In this document: piece after piece, positions 46,620 through 54,686 of the stretch
Numbering within the stretch: the stretch's first letter is position 1
Layout of the letters: every line of letters begins with the position of its first letter
Source of the DNA: Aporhodopirellula aestuarii
GTDB taxonomy: Bacteria; Planctomycetota; Planctomycetia; Pirellulales; Pirellulaceae
DNA: 64,000 nucleotides
Assembly: GCF_023701485.1 (NCBI RefSeq)
Contig: NZ_JAMQBK010000063.1
Coordinates: 53,143-117,142, forward strand
Direction of reading: 5' to 3'
Notes under the pieces: model-generated
Databases searched by the model: none
What the model saw: only the letters and a program-made list of their open reading frames with translations
What the model was told of the DNA's origin: nothing
Position numbers and translations under genes: made by a program

Positions 46620-47042
46620 TCAACCGGTTTTCACCTCGATGCGACGAGGTTTGACTTTTTCCGATTTCGGCAGGTGAAGCTTCAGTACGCCATCGTGCAG
46701 TTCCGCCGAAATGGCTTCGCTATTGATCGCTTCACCGATCGTAAATGTTCGATGGAAGTCGCCGACATCGTATTCGCTAAACAGATAACCTTTGCCTTCA
46801 TGGCTGCGGCTGACTTTTCCGTGAATGGTCAGTTGACGATTTTCGAAACTGATATCCAGGTCGTCGCCGCTGACACCGGGAAGGTCGCCGTAGAGAATTA
46901 GCTCGTCATCGCCTTCCCAAATATCGAATCTGGGTTGGAACACGCTGCGGAGAGCTTCGGCGTTTTCGTTGCCCGATTGGCCCGTTTGTCCGTGCGTTTT
47001 TTGTGCTTGATTTTGATTGCTGGTTGTCATTGTGGTACTCAT
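46620..47042 (-). CDS. Hsp20 / alpha-crystallin small heat-shock protein 2
   Basis: 140 residues with GGAG eight bases before ATG 47042. A Gln/Asn-rich disordered head of 30 residues (TTSNQNQAQKTHGQTGQSGNEN) is followed by the alpha-crystallin domain FQPRFDIWEGDDELILYGDLPGVSGDDLDI, the loop RQLTIHGKV and GVLKLHLPKSEKVKPRRIEV, whose L-x-L-x-L-P-like end replaces I-x-I/V. An oligomeric holdase that keeps unfolding proteins soluble. It follows another Hsp20 gene by 154 bases and probably shares its transcript. Confidence 0.93.
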   Translation of the reverse strand: MSTTMTTSNQNQAQKTHGQTGQSGNENAEALRSVFQPRFDIWEGDDELILYGDLPGVSGDDLDISFENRQLTIHGKVSRSHEGKGYLFSEYDVGDFHRTFTIGEAINSEAISAELHDGVLKLHLPKSEKVKPRRIEVKTG

Positions 47043-47196
47043 GGGGATTCTCCTTTTGATAGTTCGCTCGCAATGGGAAGCGACTCAAACCGTTACTCGT
47101 CTGCGGGCCGGTCGCTTTGCCTGCGTGTTTTCAAAAGCATCTTGTTAAGGTATGTCCGGGCTCGGCGGTTCCCTGCTCGAGCTTCCATTTAAGGAA

Positions 47197-47631
47197 TCAA
47201 CTTGCGTTGACGTTGATGCGGCGAGGCTTCACGGCTTCGCTCTTTGGCAACGTGACGCGTAGCACACCGTTCGTGAATTCCGCTGATACGGCGTCGCTGT
47301 TGATGTCGCCAGGGAGTTCGATCATCCGGCTAAACTTGCCATAACCGCGTTCTTGACGATGCCACGTGCCACCTTCTTGTTCAGGGGGACGACGCTCGCC
47401 TTTGATCGTCAGTTGATTTCCGGTGACGTAGATTTCCAAGTCGTCCAAAACGAATCCTGGCAACTCGGCTTCGGCATACAAGTTGTCATTGTCGGCCCAA
47501 ACATTCATGGCAGGGAACGTTACGACGCCAGACATGCTGTTGGCAATGTTGCCACCGCGTCCAAATAGGCGATCCATCTCGCGGCTGAGCCGATTCAGTT
47601 CACTCCAGGGTTCCCAACGTGTCGCTAACAT
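47197..47631 (-). CDS. Hsp20 / alpha-crystallin small heat-shock protein 1
   Basis: 144 residues with a perfect AGGAGG ribosome site. The N-terminal arm MLATRWEPWSELNRLSREMDRLFG is standard; the alpha-crystallin domain covers FPAMNVWADNDNLYAEAELPGFVLDDLEIYV to GVLRVTLPKSEAVKPRRINV. It shares the tail LPKSE.VKPRRI with the next gene, so the two are recent paralogues or under the same constraint. Upstream lie a sigma-54-type promoter (47714) and a 36-base dyad (47673). Confidence 0.95.
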   Translation of the reverse strand: MLATRWEPWSELNRLSREMDRLFGRGGNIANSMSGVVTFPAMNVWADNDNLYAEAELPGFVLDDLEIYVTGNQLTIKGERRPPEQEGGTWHRQERGYGKFSRMIELPGDINSDAVSAEFTNGVLRVTLPKSEAVKPRRINVNAS

Positions 47632-47672
47632 GGTCTTTTCCTCCTTTTAGCGGGGTCAAAAGAAGATTGAGT

Positions 47673-47708
47673 TTGCAATTTTGACAGTCGCTGCTGTCCA
47701 AAATGCAA
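47673..47708 (-). promoter_or_regulatory. 36-base dyad in the Hsp20 leader
   Basis: Arms TTGCAATTTTGACAG and CTGTCCAAAATGCAA pair at most positions around TCGCTG. It lies between the predicted transcript start (about 47704) and the ribosome site, so it may be a repressor operator or an RNA hairpin, for example a thermosensor. It is not CIRCE. Confidence 0.5.
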
Positions 47709-47713
47709 GAAAA

Positions 47714-47730
47714 TGCAACGCCTGTACCAA
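47714..47730 (-). promoter_or_regulatory. Candidate sigma-54 promoter for the Hsp20 pair
   Basis: TTGGTACAGGCGTTGCA on the minus strand: exact GG-N10-GC, nine of ten core bases (TGGTAC for TGGCAC). Start predicted near 47704, leader about 73 bases. Confidence 0.68.
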
Positions 47731-47851
47731 TCGCTGAACTCAGTGGAAAATTTCGTAGCGCGGTGTCGAAAACCAAGCGTTTGCCGGGCCCCTTGAGGGG
47801 TGGAAGTACGAGACTGGCTCGGGGACCAATGATTATGTTAGTGCTACTTTT

Positions 47852-47910
47852 ATCGGAACGGCGCGAGCCGTCCGGTCCCGCGTTACCGAACGGCTTGCGC
47901 CGTTCTGCTA
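47852..47910. repeat. Long palindromic intergenic element, copy 2
   Basis: Arms of about 26 bases match at 22 positions around an eight-base centre. The left arm shares the core AACGGCGCGAGCCGTCCGGT with copy 1 at 27885. Arm mismatches differ from copy 1, so the two have diverged. It lies downstream of the debranching-enzyme gene. Confidence 0.8.
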
Positions 47911-48007
47911 CTTTTGAAATCCCGTAGTAATGAAGTCGACGTCCCGGAACGCGACGTTCCGTGCGAAGATGCACGCTGACAAAAACATCTCAGTCAGGTA
48001 GACGCCG

Positions 48008-50203
48008 TTAGCCCATCACGACGATTTGCACGTCGCCTTCTTTGCGTTCGACATTCATGCCGACGTCTCGGCGGTGGCTATGGAATGCCAGGTCGACAAC
48101 GCCGTCACCGATTCGCAAGTTTCGAATGCGAACCCAGTTAAGGAAGCTCGGCAGCCGCGGATTCTCAAATTGGATCTGCGGTTTCGTTGGCGTGAATGTC
48201 AGGCCGAGGATGCTTTGCAGTAGCAAGAACACCGCCCCGGTTGCCCACGCCTGCGGAGAACAGGCCACGGGGTAGAGCGTTGGCGCGTGGCCGGGTAAAC
48301 GATCGAACCCACAGAACAGTTCTGGCAACCGATGCAGATCGTTAAACAACGAAGCATCAAACAATCCGGCGATCACGCGGGCGCATTCGTCCCGGAATCC
48401 GTAGCGTGCTAAGCCCGCGGCGCACATGGCGGTGTCGTGCGGCCAGACCGATCCGTTGTGATAGGACATCGGGTTGAATCGAGCTTCGCCCTCGCTGATC
48501 GTGCGGATTCCCCAACCGTTAAACGCCCGTGCGTCCGTCAACGTCGCTGCGACGGATGCGGCGTGTGATTCGTCGACAATGCCGCTCAGCAGCAAATGCC
48601 CGGCATTGCTATTGCGAACTTCGCAGGGGGTCTTGTCTCCGTCCAACGCGATTGCGTAGGTGCCGATCGAGTTGACCCAAAAGGCTTCGTTGAATTTCTG
48701 TTTGAGCTTGCCGGCTTGGCTACGGAGTTCGTTGGCCCAAGCCGGATCGTTCATCACCTCGGCGAGTTCCGCTGCGAGCAGTTTGGCTTGGTAAACGTAT
48801 CCTTGCACCTCGCTAACGGCGATCGCGCCCGTCGCGTCGCGTCCATCACTATGAAAGATGGAATCGTTGCTGTCTTTCCAACACTGGTGCGTGAGCCCGC
48901 GATCGTTGTGTGATTCGTACTCGACAAAACCGTCCCCGTCGACGTCTCCGTACTCGTCGATCCAATCGACGGCCCGCCGGATGTTGTGCCAGATTAGCTC
49001 GATGAATTCGCGGTCGTTGGTACGACGGTAGTACTGCCCTGCCAGGATGACGAACAGCGGTGTTGCATCGACAGTTCCGTAATAACGTCGGAAGGGCACT
49101 TCGCCCAACGCCGCCATTTCGCCATCACGCATTTCGTGGATAATTTTTCCCGGTTCCGCTTCGGCAAGTGGATCGACCTCCGTCGCCTGGGTCGCGGCCA
49201 AGAAACTCAGAACCCCACGGGACAGTTTCGGTCGCACCCAAAGCGTTTCCATCGCGGTGATGATCCCGTCTCGTCCGAAAGGTGTCGCAAACCAAGGCAC
49301 GCCCGCGTACGGATACCGCCCGTAAAGCGTGTCCGAGATCAGCATGTCGAGGTCGGCGTTGCTGCGATTGAGCCAACCGTTGAATTCTTCATTGGAAGTA
49401 AAAATCTCGGTGCGTTCCGATTCGGTTTCGCGAATTCGATTGTTCCATCCGACGACGGCCTCCGCATGATTGCGGGGCGGAGACACCGGTTTTTTGACAT
49501 GCCCCGGTTTTTCGGTGCGGCACTCCGCGGTCGCGTGCAGCGTCGTTTCGGCGCCACCGTCAAGCCGAACTTTGAGGACGCAGCGGGTGGAGTCGATCGT
49601 GTCGATCTCTCCTTCAAACCGGACGCAAACGTGGCGTAATTGCTCGTCGAGACCGCGATAGGCGAGTTTGACGCTCGACGAATCGACTTCGGCATCGAGC
49701 ATGTCCCCGCGTTTGGCGCGACGTTCACCCCGCACTTCGAATATGTCGTGAAAGTCAGCGAGGTAACGGTATTCGATGTTCAGCTCGATCGGGAAACGTG
49801 AATAGTTTTTGAGTCGAAGGTGTTCATAAAACGCGCCTCCGTCAAGCAACATGCTGCGAAAAACATGAAGCGTCCCCTGCGGTAAGTCGTGATTGGTTTG
49901 CGGCAGCTCAGGAGTCGTCATCTGCACGACGAATGAGCTATTGTCCTCCTTCATTGTGGAGTTCAACAAAAGGGGATGCCTGTCATTGATAAGCATCTCC
50001 CAGTTCGACAAAAATCGGGTGCCGAGATGGTAGAGACCCTGTTCGCAATCACCCGTCGTTCCGATCTCACCAAATTTATCGAAAATGGCAAACGTGTCAC
50101 CTTGCTTGACTACTTGAATGTCAGCAGGCGCGCGGTTGGTTTGCGATTGAATGTCCCAATCCGTTGTTCCGGTTTCAACTTTGGCAGGAGAAGTTGTGCT
50201 CAT
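48008..50203 (-). CDS. Amylo-alpha-1,6-glucosidase / glycogen-debranching-type GH13-like protein (GDE family)
   Basis: Start ATG 50203 gives 731 residues. Residues 1-300 are the beta-sandwich GDE_N domain (VVKQGDTFAIFDKFGEIGTTGDCEQGLYHLGTRFLSNWEMLI). The C-terminal 400 form an alpha/alpha barrel with DLDMLISDTLYGRYPYAGVPWFATPFGRDGIITAMETLWV, GTVDATPLFVILAGQYYRRT, ESHNDRGLTHQCWKDSNDSIFH and MSYHNGSVWPHDTAMCAAGL, the conserved acidic residues for glycosyl hydrolysis. It would remove alpha-1,6 branches from glycogen or a similar glucan. No signal peptide. Confidence 0.9.
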   Translation of the reverse strand: MSTTSPAKVETGTTDWDIQSQTNRAPADIQVVKQGDTFAIFDKFGEIGTTGDCEQGLYHLGTRFLSNWEMLINDRHPLLLNSTMKEDNSSFVVQMTTPELPQTNHDLPQGTLHVFRSMLLDGGAFYEHLRLKNYSRFPIELNIEYRYLADFHDIFEVRGERRAKRGDMLDAEVDSSSVKLAYRGLDEQLRHVCVRFEGEIDTIDSTRCVLKVRLDGGAETTLHATAECRTEKPGHVKKPVSPPRNHAEAVVGWNNRIRETESERTEIFTSNEEFNGWLNRSNADLDMLISDTLYGRYPYAGVPWFATPFGRDGIITAMETLWVRPKLSRGVLSFLAATQATEVDPLAEAEPGKIIHEMRDGEMAALGEVPFRRYYGTVDATPLFVILAGQYYRRTNDREFIELIWHNIRRAVDWIDEYGDVDGDGFVEYESHNDRGLTHQCWKDSNDSIFHSDGRDATGAIAVSEVQGYVYQAKLLAAELAEVMNDPAWANELRSQAGKLKQKFNEAFWVNSIGTYAIALDGDKTPCEVRNSNAGHLLLSGIVDESHAASVAATLTDARAFNGWGIRTISEGEARFNPMSYHNGSVWPHDTAMCAAGLARYGFRDECARVIAGLFDASLFNDLHRLPELFCGFDRLPGHAPTLYPVACSPQAWATGAVFLLLQSILGLTFTPTKPQIQFENPRLPSFLNWVRIRNLRIGDGVVDLAFHSHRRDVGMNVERKEGDVQIVVMG

Positions 50204-50635
50204 GGTGGGTCGAGTGAAGTTTCGGGGTGAAAGTGGGCGATCCGGGTTTCGTGACGACTGGTCGATACAAACATCGGGCGAATGACAATGTCGGTGATTC
50301 CGGAGCCGCAGAAGGTTGAGTGAATCTTGCTGGTGCTTTTTTTGACGTGAACTTGGAGTGCTTAAACCGAAGGGCATGCGACCAATGCCATCTGCTTTCA
50401 CGCTAACCCGGTGGTTTTTATGATGGAGCGGCGAGCCGATCGGCAAATTTCGAACATCTTACGTGCTGCAACCGGGCGACTTTCGCCGCACCGCTAACAA
50501 AGTAGATGGCATTGGGAGTGCGTCCTGCCGCTGAAATGGTTTCGCGGAACTGGGGAAGCTGTCCGGTTCCATCCCAAAGTTTCATGTTGATAAAGCCGAC
50601 GACCGACTGCGATTTGGTGAATCACGCATCGGGCG
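50204..50635. other. Intergenic region with degenerate repeat remnants
   Basis: About 430 bases. Around 50424-50500 GAGCGGCGAGCCGATCGG and CTTTCGCCGCACCGCTAA form a poor inverted repeat, perhaps a decayed relative of the palindromes at 27885 and 47852. No gene or clear promoter seen for the debranching-type enzyme. Confidence 0.4.
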
Positions 50636-51739
50636 TCAACCTGCCGTTGCCGATGGCGTGGTGCGATTCGAGATCGGCTGATGACACGACACTTGAATCG
50701 CGTTTGATCGTGGTTTGATCAGTTTTTCGTAGACGCCGACATAACCCATCGACATCGATTCTGCGGAGAATCGGTTTTGGAAATAGATGCGACAGCCACG
50801 ACGTTTGATCTTGTCAACGTTGCGAGCGGCTTCGACGGCTTCGTCGATACTCTCAACGATGTAACCACTGACGCCATTATCCATGACCTCATCGACGCTT
50901 CCGTTTCGGAATGCGATGACGGGGGTTCCGCACGCCATCGATTCGGTCATCACCAGTCCGAACGGCTCGGGCCAATCGATTGGGAACAGTAACGCTTTGG
51001 CACCTCCGAGCAATCGGTTCTTTTGAGATTCATTCACTTCACCGACGTATTCGATCAATGGGTTGTCGAGATGCGGTCGGATTCGTTCGGCGAAGTAGGC
51101 CTCGTCGACGGGGTCGATCTTGGCCGCCATTTTCAGCTTAACGCCCAAGCGTTTGGCGATTTCGATTGCCCGTTCGGGGCCTTTTTCGGGAGAGAAACGC
51201 CCGAGAAACGCGAAGTATTCATTGGGATCGGGTGAGGGTTGGAATACATAGTTTTCTCCAGGTGTTCCGTTATAGACGGTGCCGACCCAATTGGCGTTCT
51301 TGATCGGTGTACGTTGGGATTCACTGATCGAAACGACCGGCATGTCGCTGAACTCGTCGAATACCGTTTGGAAATCGGGTAGGTCGAGTCGACCGTGCAG
51401 CGTCGTGACATGCGGGGTGTTGATGTAACGCATAACGCTGAAATGACTGAAGTCGGTGTGGAAGTGAATGATGTCGAATTCGTCAGCTCGACGTAATACT
51501 TCCATCAGCTGTCGCTGATGCCAAATGGCGGGATCGCGGGGGACGCTCCCACATCGCAGTGATTCTTCGACGACGGCGACGTGTTTGGCATTGGTGAGCG
51601 AGTCACCGCTGGCGAACAAGGTCACGTCGTGACCTTGCGCAACGAGTTCCTCGGTCAAGTAATGGACAACACGTTCGGTGCCTCCGTAGGTTTTTGGCGG
51701 GACGGTTTCAATGAGAGGCGCGACCTGTGCGATTTTCAT
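50636..51739 (-). CDS. Family 4 glycosyltransferase (starch/glycogen-synthase-like fold)
   Basis: 367 residues with AAGGAAT before the ATG. The N-terminal half has YGGTERVVHYLTEELVAQGHDVTLFASGDS; the donor half has FLGRFSPEKGPERAIEIAKRLGVKLKMAAKI and the EX7E site PIDWPEPFGLVMTESMACGTPVIAFRNGSVDEVM. Shares motifs with the GT4 at 33714 but is only a distant relative. It lies next to the debranching-type enzyme, so glucan metabolism or an envelope glycan are both plausible. Confidence 0.92.
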   Translation of the reverse strand: MKIAQVAPLIETVPPKTYGGTERVVHYLTEELVAQGHDVTLFASGDSLTNAKHVAVVEESLRCGSVPRDPAIWHQRQLMEVLRRADEFDIIHFHTDFSHFSVMRYINTPHVTTLHGRLDLPDFQTVFDEFSDMPVVSISESQRTPIKNANWVGTVYNGTPGENYVFQPSPDPNEYFAFLGRFSPEKGPERAIEIAKRLGVKLKMAAKIDPVDEAYFAERIRPHLDNPLIEYVGEVNESQKNRLLGGAKALLFPIDWPEPFGLVMTESMACGTPVIAFRNGSVDEVMDNGVSGYIVESIDEAVEAARNVDKIKRRGCRIYFQNRFSAESMSMGYVGVYEKLIKPRSNAIQVSCHQPISNRTTPSATAG

Positions 51740-51860
51740 CGTTGGATTCCTTTGTTAAGTCCGAACTCACACGATTGGACGGCTAGGCCGAAAGTGGCGG
51801 AGAAGTCGGATGCACCCTCGGCTAACCGCCAAACGTGAAGAAAAGATCGCGATCGCTTTA

Positions 51861-51877
51861 TGCAAGAGGCGTACCAA
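51861..51877 (-). promoter_or_regulatory. Candidate sigma-54 promoter for the GT4 gene
   Basis: TTGGTACGCCTCTTGCA on the minus strand, exact spacing and nine of ten core bases. Start predicted near 51850, leader about 110 bases. TGTCAA at 51909-51914 lies upstream. Confidence 0.68.
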
Positions 51878-51980
51878 TCCCAAACCGGCGGTCGTCAGAA
51901 TGCCATCGTGTCAATCGATCGCATTCACTACGGTTTTTAGGCCGTGACTGTGACGCGGTGACGGTATCGCCTCGGAGGAA

Positions 51981-52679
51981 TCACTCGTTCGCTTTTTCAG
52001 GGAACGGACTTGGGAGAGCCATCAACACGTCCTGCGCTTCCTGGTACGAATGGTAGCGGGCGTCGTCGATCAAAACGCCTCCGGCATCCATCGCGACCGA
52101 CTCGGCTGTTGACCCTTCCGCGACACCGGCGATGGTGTAACCACGGTCCGTTTCGATAATCACGTAGTAACTCATACTGCGTTCTCCCGAGTTGTTGGAA
52201 AGGTTACGAGAAACAATCACTTTGGAAGGACGGATCAAGCGGTCGTGCATCCGATAGCCTAGTTCGAGCACTTCCATAACAGACCCATCTGGATGCCCGT
52301 TGCACTCCTTTTCACCAACCGTCTCATGGTGGCTGGCGTTGTATGGGCACCATGCCCCGGGCACTTCCTGCAATCCATGGTCAGTAAGTGTGTTGAAGAA
52401 TTGGTCGCGAACTAAAGAAACCCCCTCGAGGAATTCATCAAAATCCCCACTGTGTTCGGCGGCGAGGATCGTGCGTTCAAGGTTGTCGAGGACGGGTAGG
52501 AGATCTCGCATCAAATCAATGCCGGAATAGGTTTTCTGATGCGCAGCCTCGGGGTGGCAATGGTGATGGTCTACGGAGCCGCAGGCCGAATCCGACGAGT
52601 GTCCGGCACGTAGATCGCCATCGTCATGAACTCGCAAATCGCAATCATGTTTTGTGGCACGCGGTTGAATTTTGTTCAT
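51981..52679 (-). CDS. GrpE-domain protein fused to a small C-terminal domain
   Basis: Start ATG 52679 (MNKIQPRATK) gives 232 residues. Residues 1-50 are His/Cys-rich (CGSVDHHHCHPEAAH). Residues 56-158 are the GrpE core: LMRDLLPVLDNLERTILAAEH, GVSLVRDQFFNTLTDHGLQEVP, HHETVGEKECNGHPDGSVMEVLELGYRMHDRLIRPSKVIVSR, but the long N-terminal coiled coil of ordinary GrpE is missing. Residues 169-232 (MSYYVIIETDRGYTIAGVAEGSTAESVAMDAGGVLIDDARY) look like a separate small protein. DnaK and DnaJ are absent from the window. Nucleotide exchange on an Hsp70 is likely but unproven. Confidence 0.83.
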   Translation of the reverse strand: MNKIQPRATKHDCDLRVHDDGDLRAGHSSDSACGSVDHHHCHPEAAHQKTYSGIDLMRDLLPVLDNLERTILAAEHSGDFDEFLEGVSLVRDQFFNTLTDHGLQEVPGAWCPYNASHHETVGEKECNGHPDGSVMEVLELGYRMHDRLIRPSKVIVSRNLSNNSGERSMSYYVIIETDRGYTIAGVAEGSTAESVAMDAGGVLIDDARYHSYQEAQDVLMALPSPFPEKANE

Positions 52680-52789
52680 TGTCGCACCCTCGATCAGCAA
52701 TGGGGAGTGGTTTCGAGATCGTTGTCTGTTGGGTTTGGAACGCCTTTCATTTCAAATAAAAGTGTGAATCCTGCCACAATGGTAATGAT

Positions 52790-52806
52790 TGCAAACACCG
52801 TGCCCG
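52790..52806 (-). promoter_or_regulatory. Candidate sigma-54 promoter for the GrpE fusion
   Basis: CGGGCACGGTGTTTGCA on the minus strand: exact spacing, nine of ten core bases (GGGCAC for TGGCAC, intact TTGC). Start near 52779, leader about 100 bases. Confidence 0.68.
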
Positions 52807-53056
52807 CGTGAAGTCTCACGGGCGTTGGGATCCCTCGATGCTACGGCTCGACAGGCGCATTGTGGATCTCATGGAGGCGTCCCGATTGTCAATTTGACGC
52901 TTACGTTTGTCCTTTCGTTGACCCGCCTGGAAATCGGCAATCCGCCAGCGTGTACGAAGGCAAAACGATGCCAGAAAGTTCGGCCGAATGCGACAGTTTG
53001 GCCATGATCGCGTCAGAATGTCATTCGTATGGGAGGCAGACGGGAATCACCCGCCG

Positions 53057-53073
53057 TTGGCACGCCGGCTGCT
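53057..53073 (+). promoter_or_regulatory. Candidate sigma-54 promoter for the Gld-type ABC operon
   Basis: TTGGCACGCCGGCTGCT: TGGCAC intact, CTGC for TTGC, exact GG-N10-GC. Start near 53084, leader about 90 bases to ATG 53173. Confidence 0.7.
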
Positions 53074-53172
53074 AAGAGGGCAGGCAAATCGGCGGGTTTT
53101 TGGCGAGCGGCTTTCGTGGTCGCCGGGACGCGGCCGGTATCACAATGAGATCCCGACAGGAGGTAGACACCT

Positions 53173-53892
53173 ATGGCGGACATGATCGAAGCATCAGGTC
53201 TATCAAAATTCTACGGCGAGTTTGCCGCCGCCCAAAACATCACGTTTTCAGTTCCCGCTGGCCAAGTCTGTGCATTTCTCGGGCCCAATGGCGCTGGTAA
53301 ATCCACGACCATGAAGATGCTGACGGGGTTTCTTGCGCCGGATGAAGGCGTGTCGAAGATAGGTGGGTATGACGTACACGCCGATCGAATTTCTGCGGCG
53401 CAGCGACTCGGCTACTTGCCCGAAAATGGTCCCCTGTATCCCGAGATGACGCCGCACTCGTTTCTAAAGTACGTTGGCGAAACTCGGATGCTATCCGGTG
53501 GCGAGTTGCGAGACCGGATGTCGTGGGTTTGTGGCCAGTGCTCGCTCGGTGATGTGTGGGGCAAAGCGATCGGCAAACTTTCGCGAGGTTATCGTCAACG
53601 AGTCGGCATGGCGCAGGCTCTCTTACACGATCCGGATGTGTTGATCCTCGACGAGCCGACCAGCGGTTTGGATCCGAATCAAGTGCACGGTGTGCGCGAG
53701 TTGATCGAAAGTCTCGCGGAGACAAAAACGGTCCTCCTGTCGACCCACATCTTGCAAGAAGTCCATGCGGTTTGCAGTCGTGTGGTGCTGATCAATGAAG
53801 GTCGATTGGTGTTCGACGGTCCGACGTCCGAACTCGGCACGCACAGCGACGCGATGGAACAGAAGTTCCGTGAGCTCACCGTCGCCGCGTAG
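53173..53892 (+). CDS. ABC transporter ATP-binding protein, GldA-like
   Basis: 239 residues with AGGAGG upstream. Walker A GPNGAGKST near 36-44, Q-loop LGYLPENGPLYPEMT, signature LSRGYRQRVG (variant of LSGGQ), Walker B VLILDEPTSGLDP, and H-loop LSTHILQEV. It sits in the order GldA-GldF-GldG, so it most likely drives the adjacent permease. In Bacteroidetes Gld proteins are tied to gliding, but planctomycetes have these genes without known gliding. Confidence 0.93.
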   Translation: MADMIEASGLSKFYGEFAAAQNITFSVPAGQVCAFLGPNGAGKSTTMKMLTGFLAPDEGVSKIGGYDVHADRISAAQRLGYLPENGPLYPEMTPHSFLKYVGETRMLSGGELRDRMSWVCGQCSLGDVWGKAIGKLSRGYRQRVGMAQALLHDPDVLILDEPTSGLDPNQVHGVRELIESLAETKTVLLSTHILQEVHAVCSRVVLINEGRLVFDGPTSELGTHSDAMEQKFRELTVAA

Positions 53893-53951
53893 TCTGCGAT
53901 GCCTCTTTCTTACGCAGATCATTCGAATCAGAGAAATCAAGGAATTCAGCC

Positions 53952-54656
53952 ATGCAGCTTCGTAAACGTGTCATCGAATCAATCTTTAAACGCAATTTCG
54001 CGAGTTACTTCTCCGGGGTGCTCGGGTATCTATTTATTGTCGTCTTCGTCGTGATCGGCGGTGCACTCGCATTCAACGCGAGATTCTTCACCAGCAACAC
54101 GCCGGACCTCGATCAACTGACGCAGTGGTATCCCGTGTTGCTGCTCTTCTTCATTCCCGCGGTCACGATGAGTGTCTGGGCGGAAGAGAAGAAGATGGGT
54201 ACAGACGAACTTCTATTTACGTTGCCCGCGACCGAGAAAGAAATTTTGCTCGGTAAGTATCTCGCCGTGGTGGCCGTTTACAGCGTCGCGTTGATCTTTT
54301 CGATGGCGCACCTCTTTGTGTTGATGTACCTCGGGAATCCCGACTGGGGGCTGATCGCGACGACGTACTTTGGGTACTGGATTGCCGGGGCGGCACTGCT
54401 CAGCGCGGGGATGCTTGCGTCGCTGTTGACGGCAAACATGACGGTCGCCTTTGTGGTCGGAATCGTCTTGTGTTCCATCCCCGTGTTCATCGGCGACCTG
54501 GGAAACATGATCGGATTGGGCGATACGCTGAACCGATTCAGTCTGGCCGAGCAATTTCGTGATTTCGGTATGGGGGTCGTGCCGCTGTCAGGCATCTTCT
54601 ATTTCTTCGGCTTGACTGTGCTGACGCTCTATCTCAACTACGTCGTGATGACTTGA
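53952..54656 (+). CDS. ABC-2 permease, GldF-like
   Basis: 234 residues with AAGGAATT before ATG. Six membrane helices (YFSGVLGYLFIVVFVVIGGALAF..., WYPVLLLFFIPAVTMSVWAEEKKMGTDELLFTLPATEKEILLGKYLA, YWIAGAALLSAGMLASLLTANM). The EEKKxGTDELLFTLP motif after the second helix is typical of ABC-2 permeases of the Gld/Nos type. It follows the ATPase by 59 bases. Confidence 0.93.
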   Translation: MQLRKRVIESIFKRNFASYFSGVLGYLFIVVFVVIGGALAFNARFFTSNTPDLDQLTQWYPVLLLFFIPAVTMSVWAEEKKMGTDELLFTLPATEKEILLGKYLAVVAVYSVALIFSMAHLFVLMYLGNPDWGLIATTYFGYWIAGAALLSAGMLASLLTANMTVAFVVGIVLCSIPVFIGDLGNMIGLGDTLNRFSLAEQFRDFGMGVVPLSGIFYFFGLTVLTLYLNYVVMT

Positions 54657-54686
54657 CGGCATTGGCATTCCAAACGCGGCCCTTCG

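Larger units (their letters stand above)
47632..48007. other. Intergenic region upstream of the Hsp20 genes
   Basis: About 375 bases. Holds the dyad, the sigma-54 candidate and the second palindromic element (47852-47910). No gene is supported between the Hsp20 start and the end of the debranching-type enzyme. Confidence 0.5.
52680..53172. other. Divergent intergenic region with two sigma-54 promoters and a dyad
   Basis: About 490 bases between the GrpE-fusion and ABC operon. Contains the minus-strand promoter at 52790, the plus-strand promoter at 53057 and, between them, the 13-base dyad TGTCAATTTGACG (52887-52899), which could serve both as an activator site. Short open frames are not supported. 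Confidence 0.6.
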
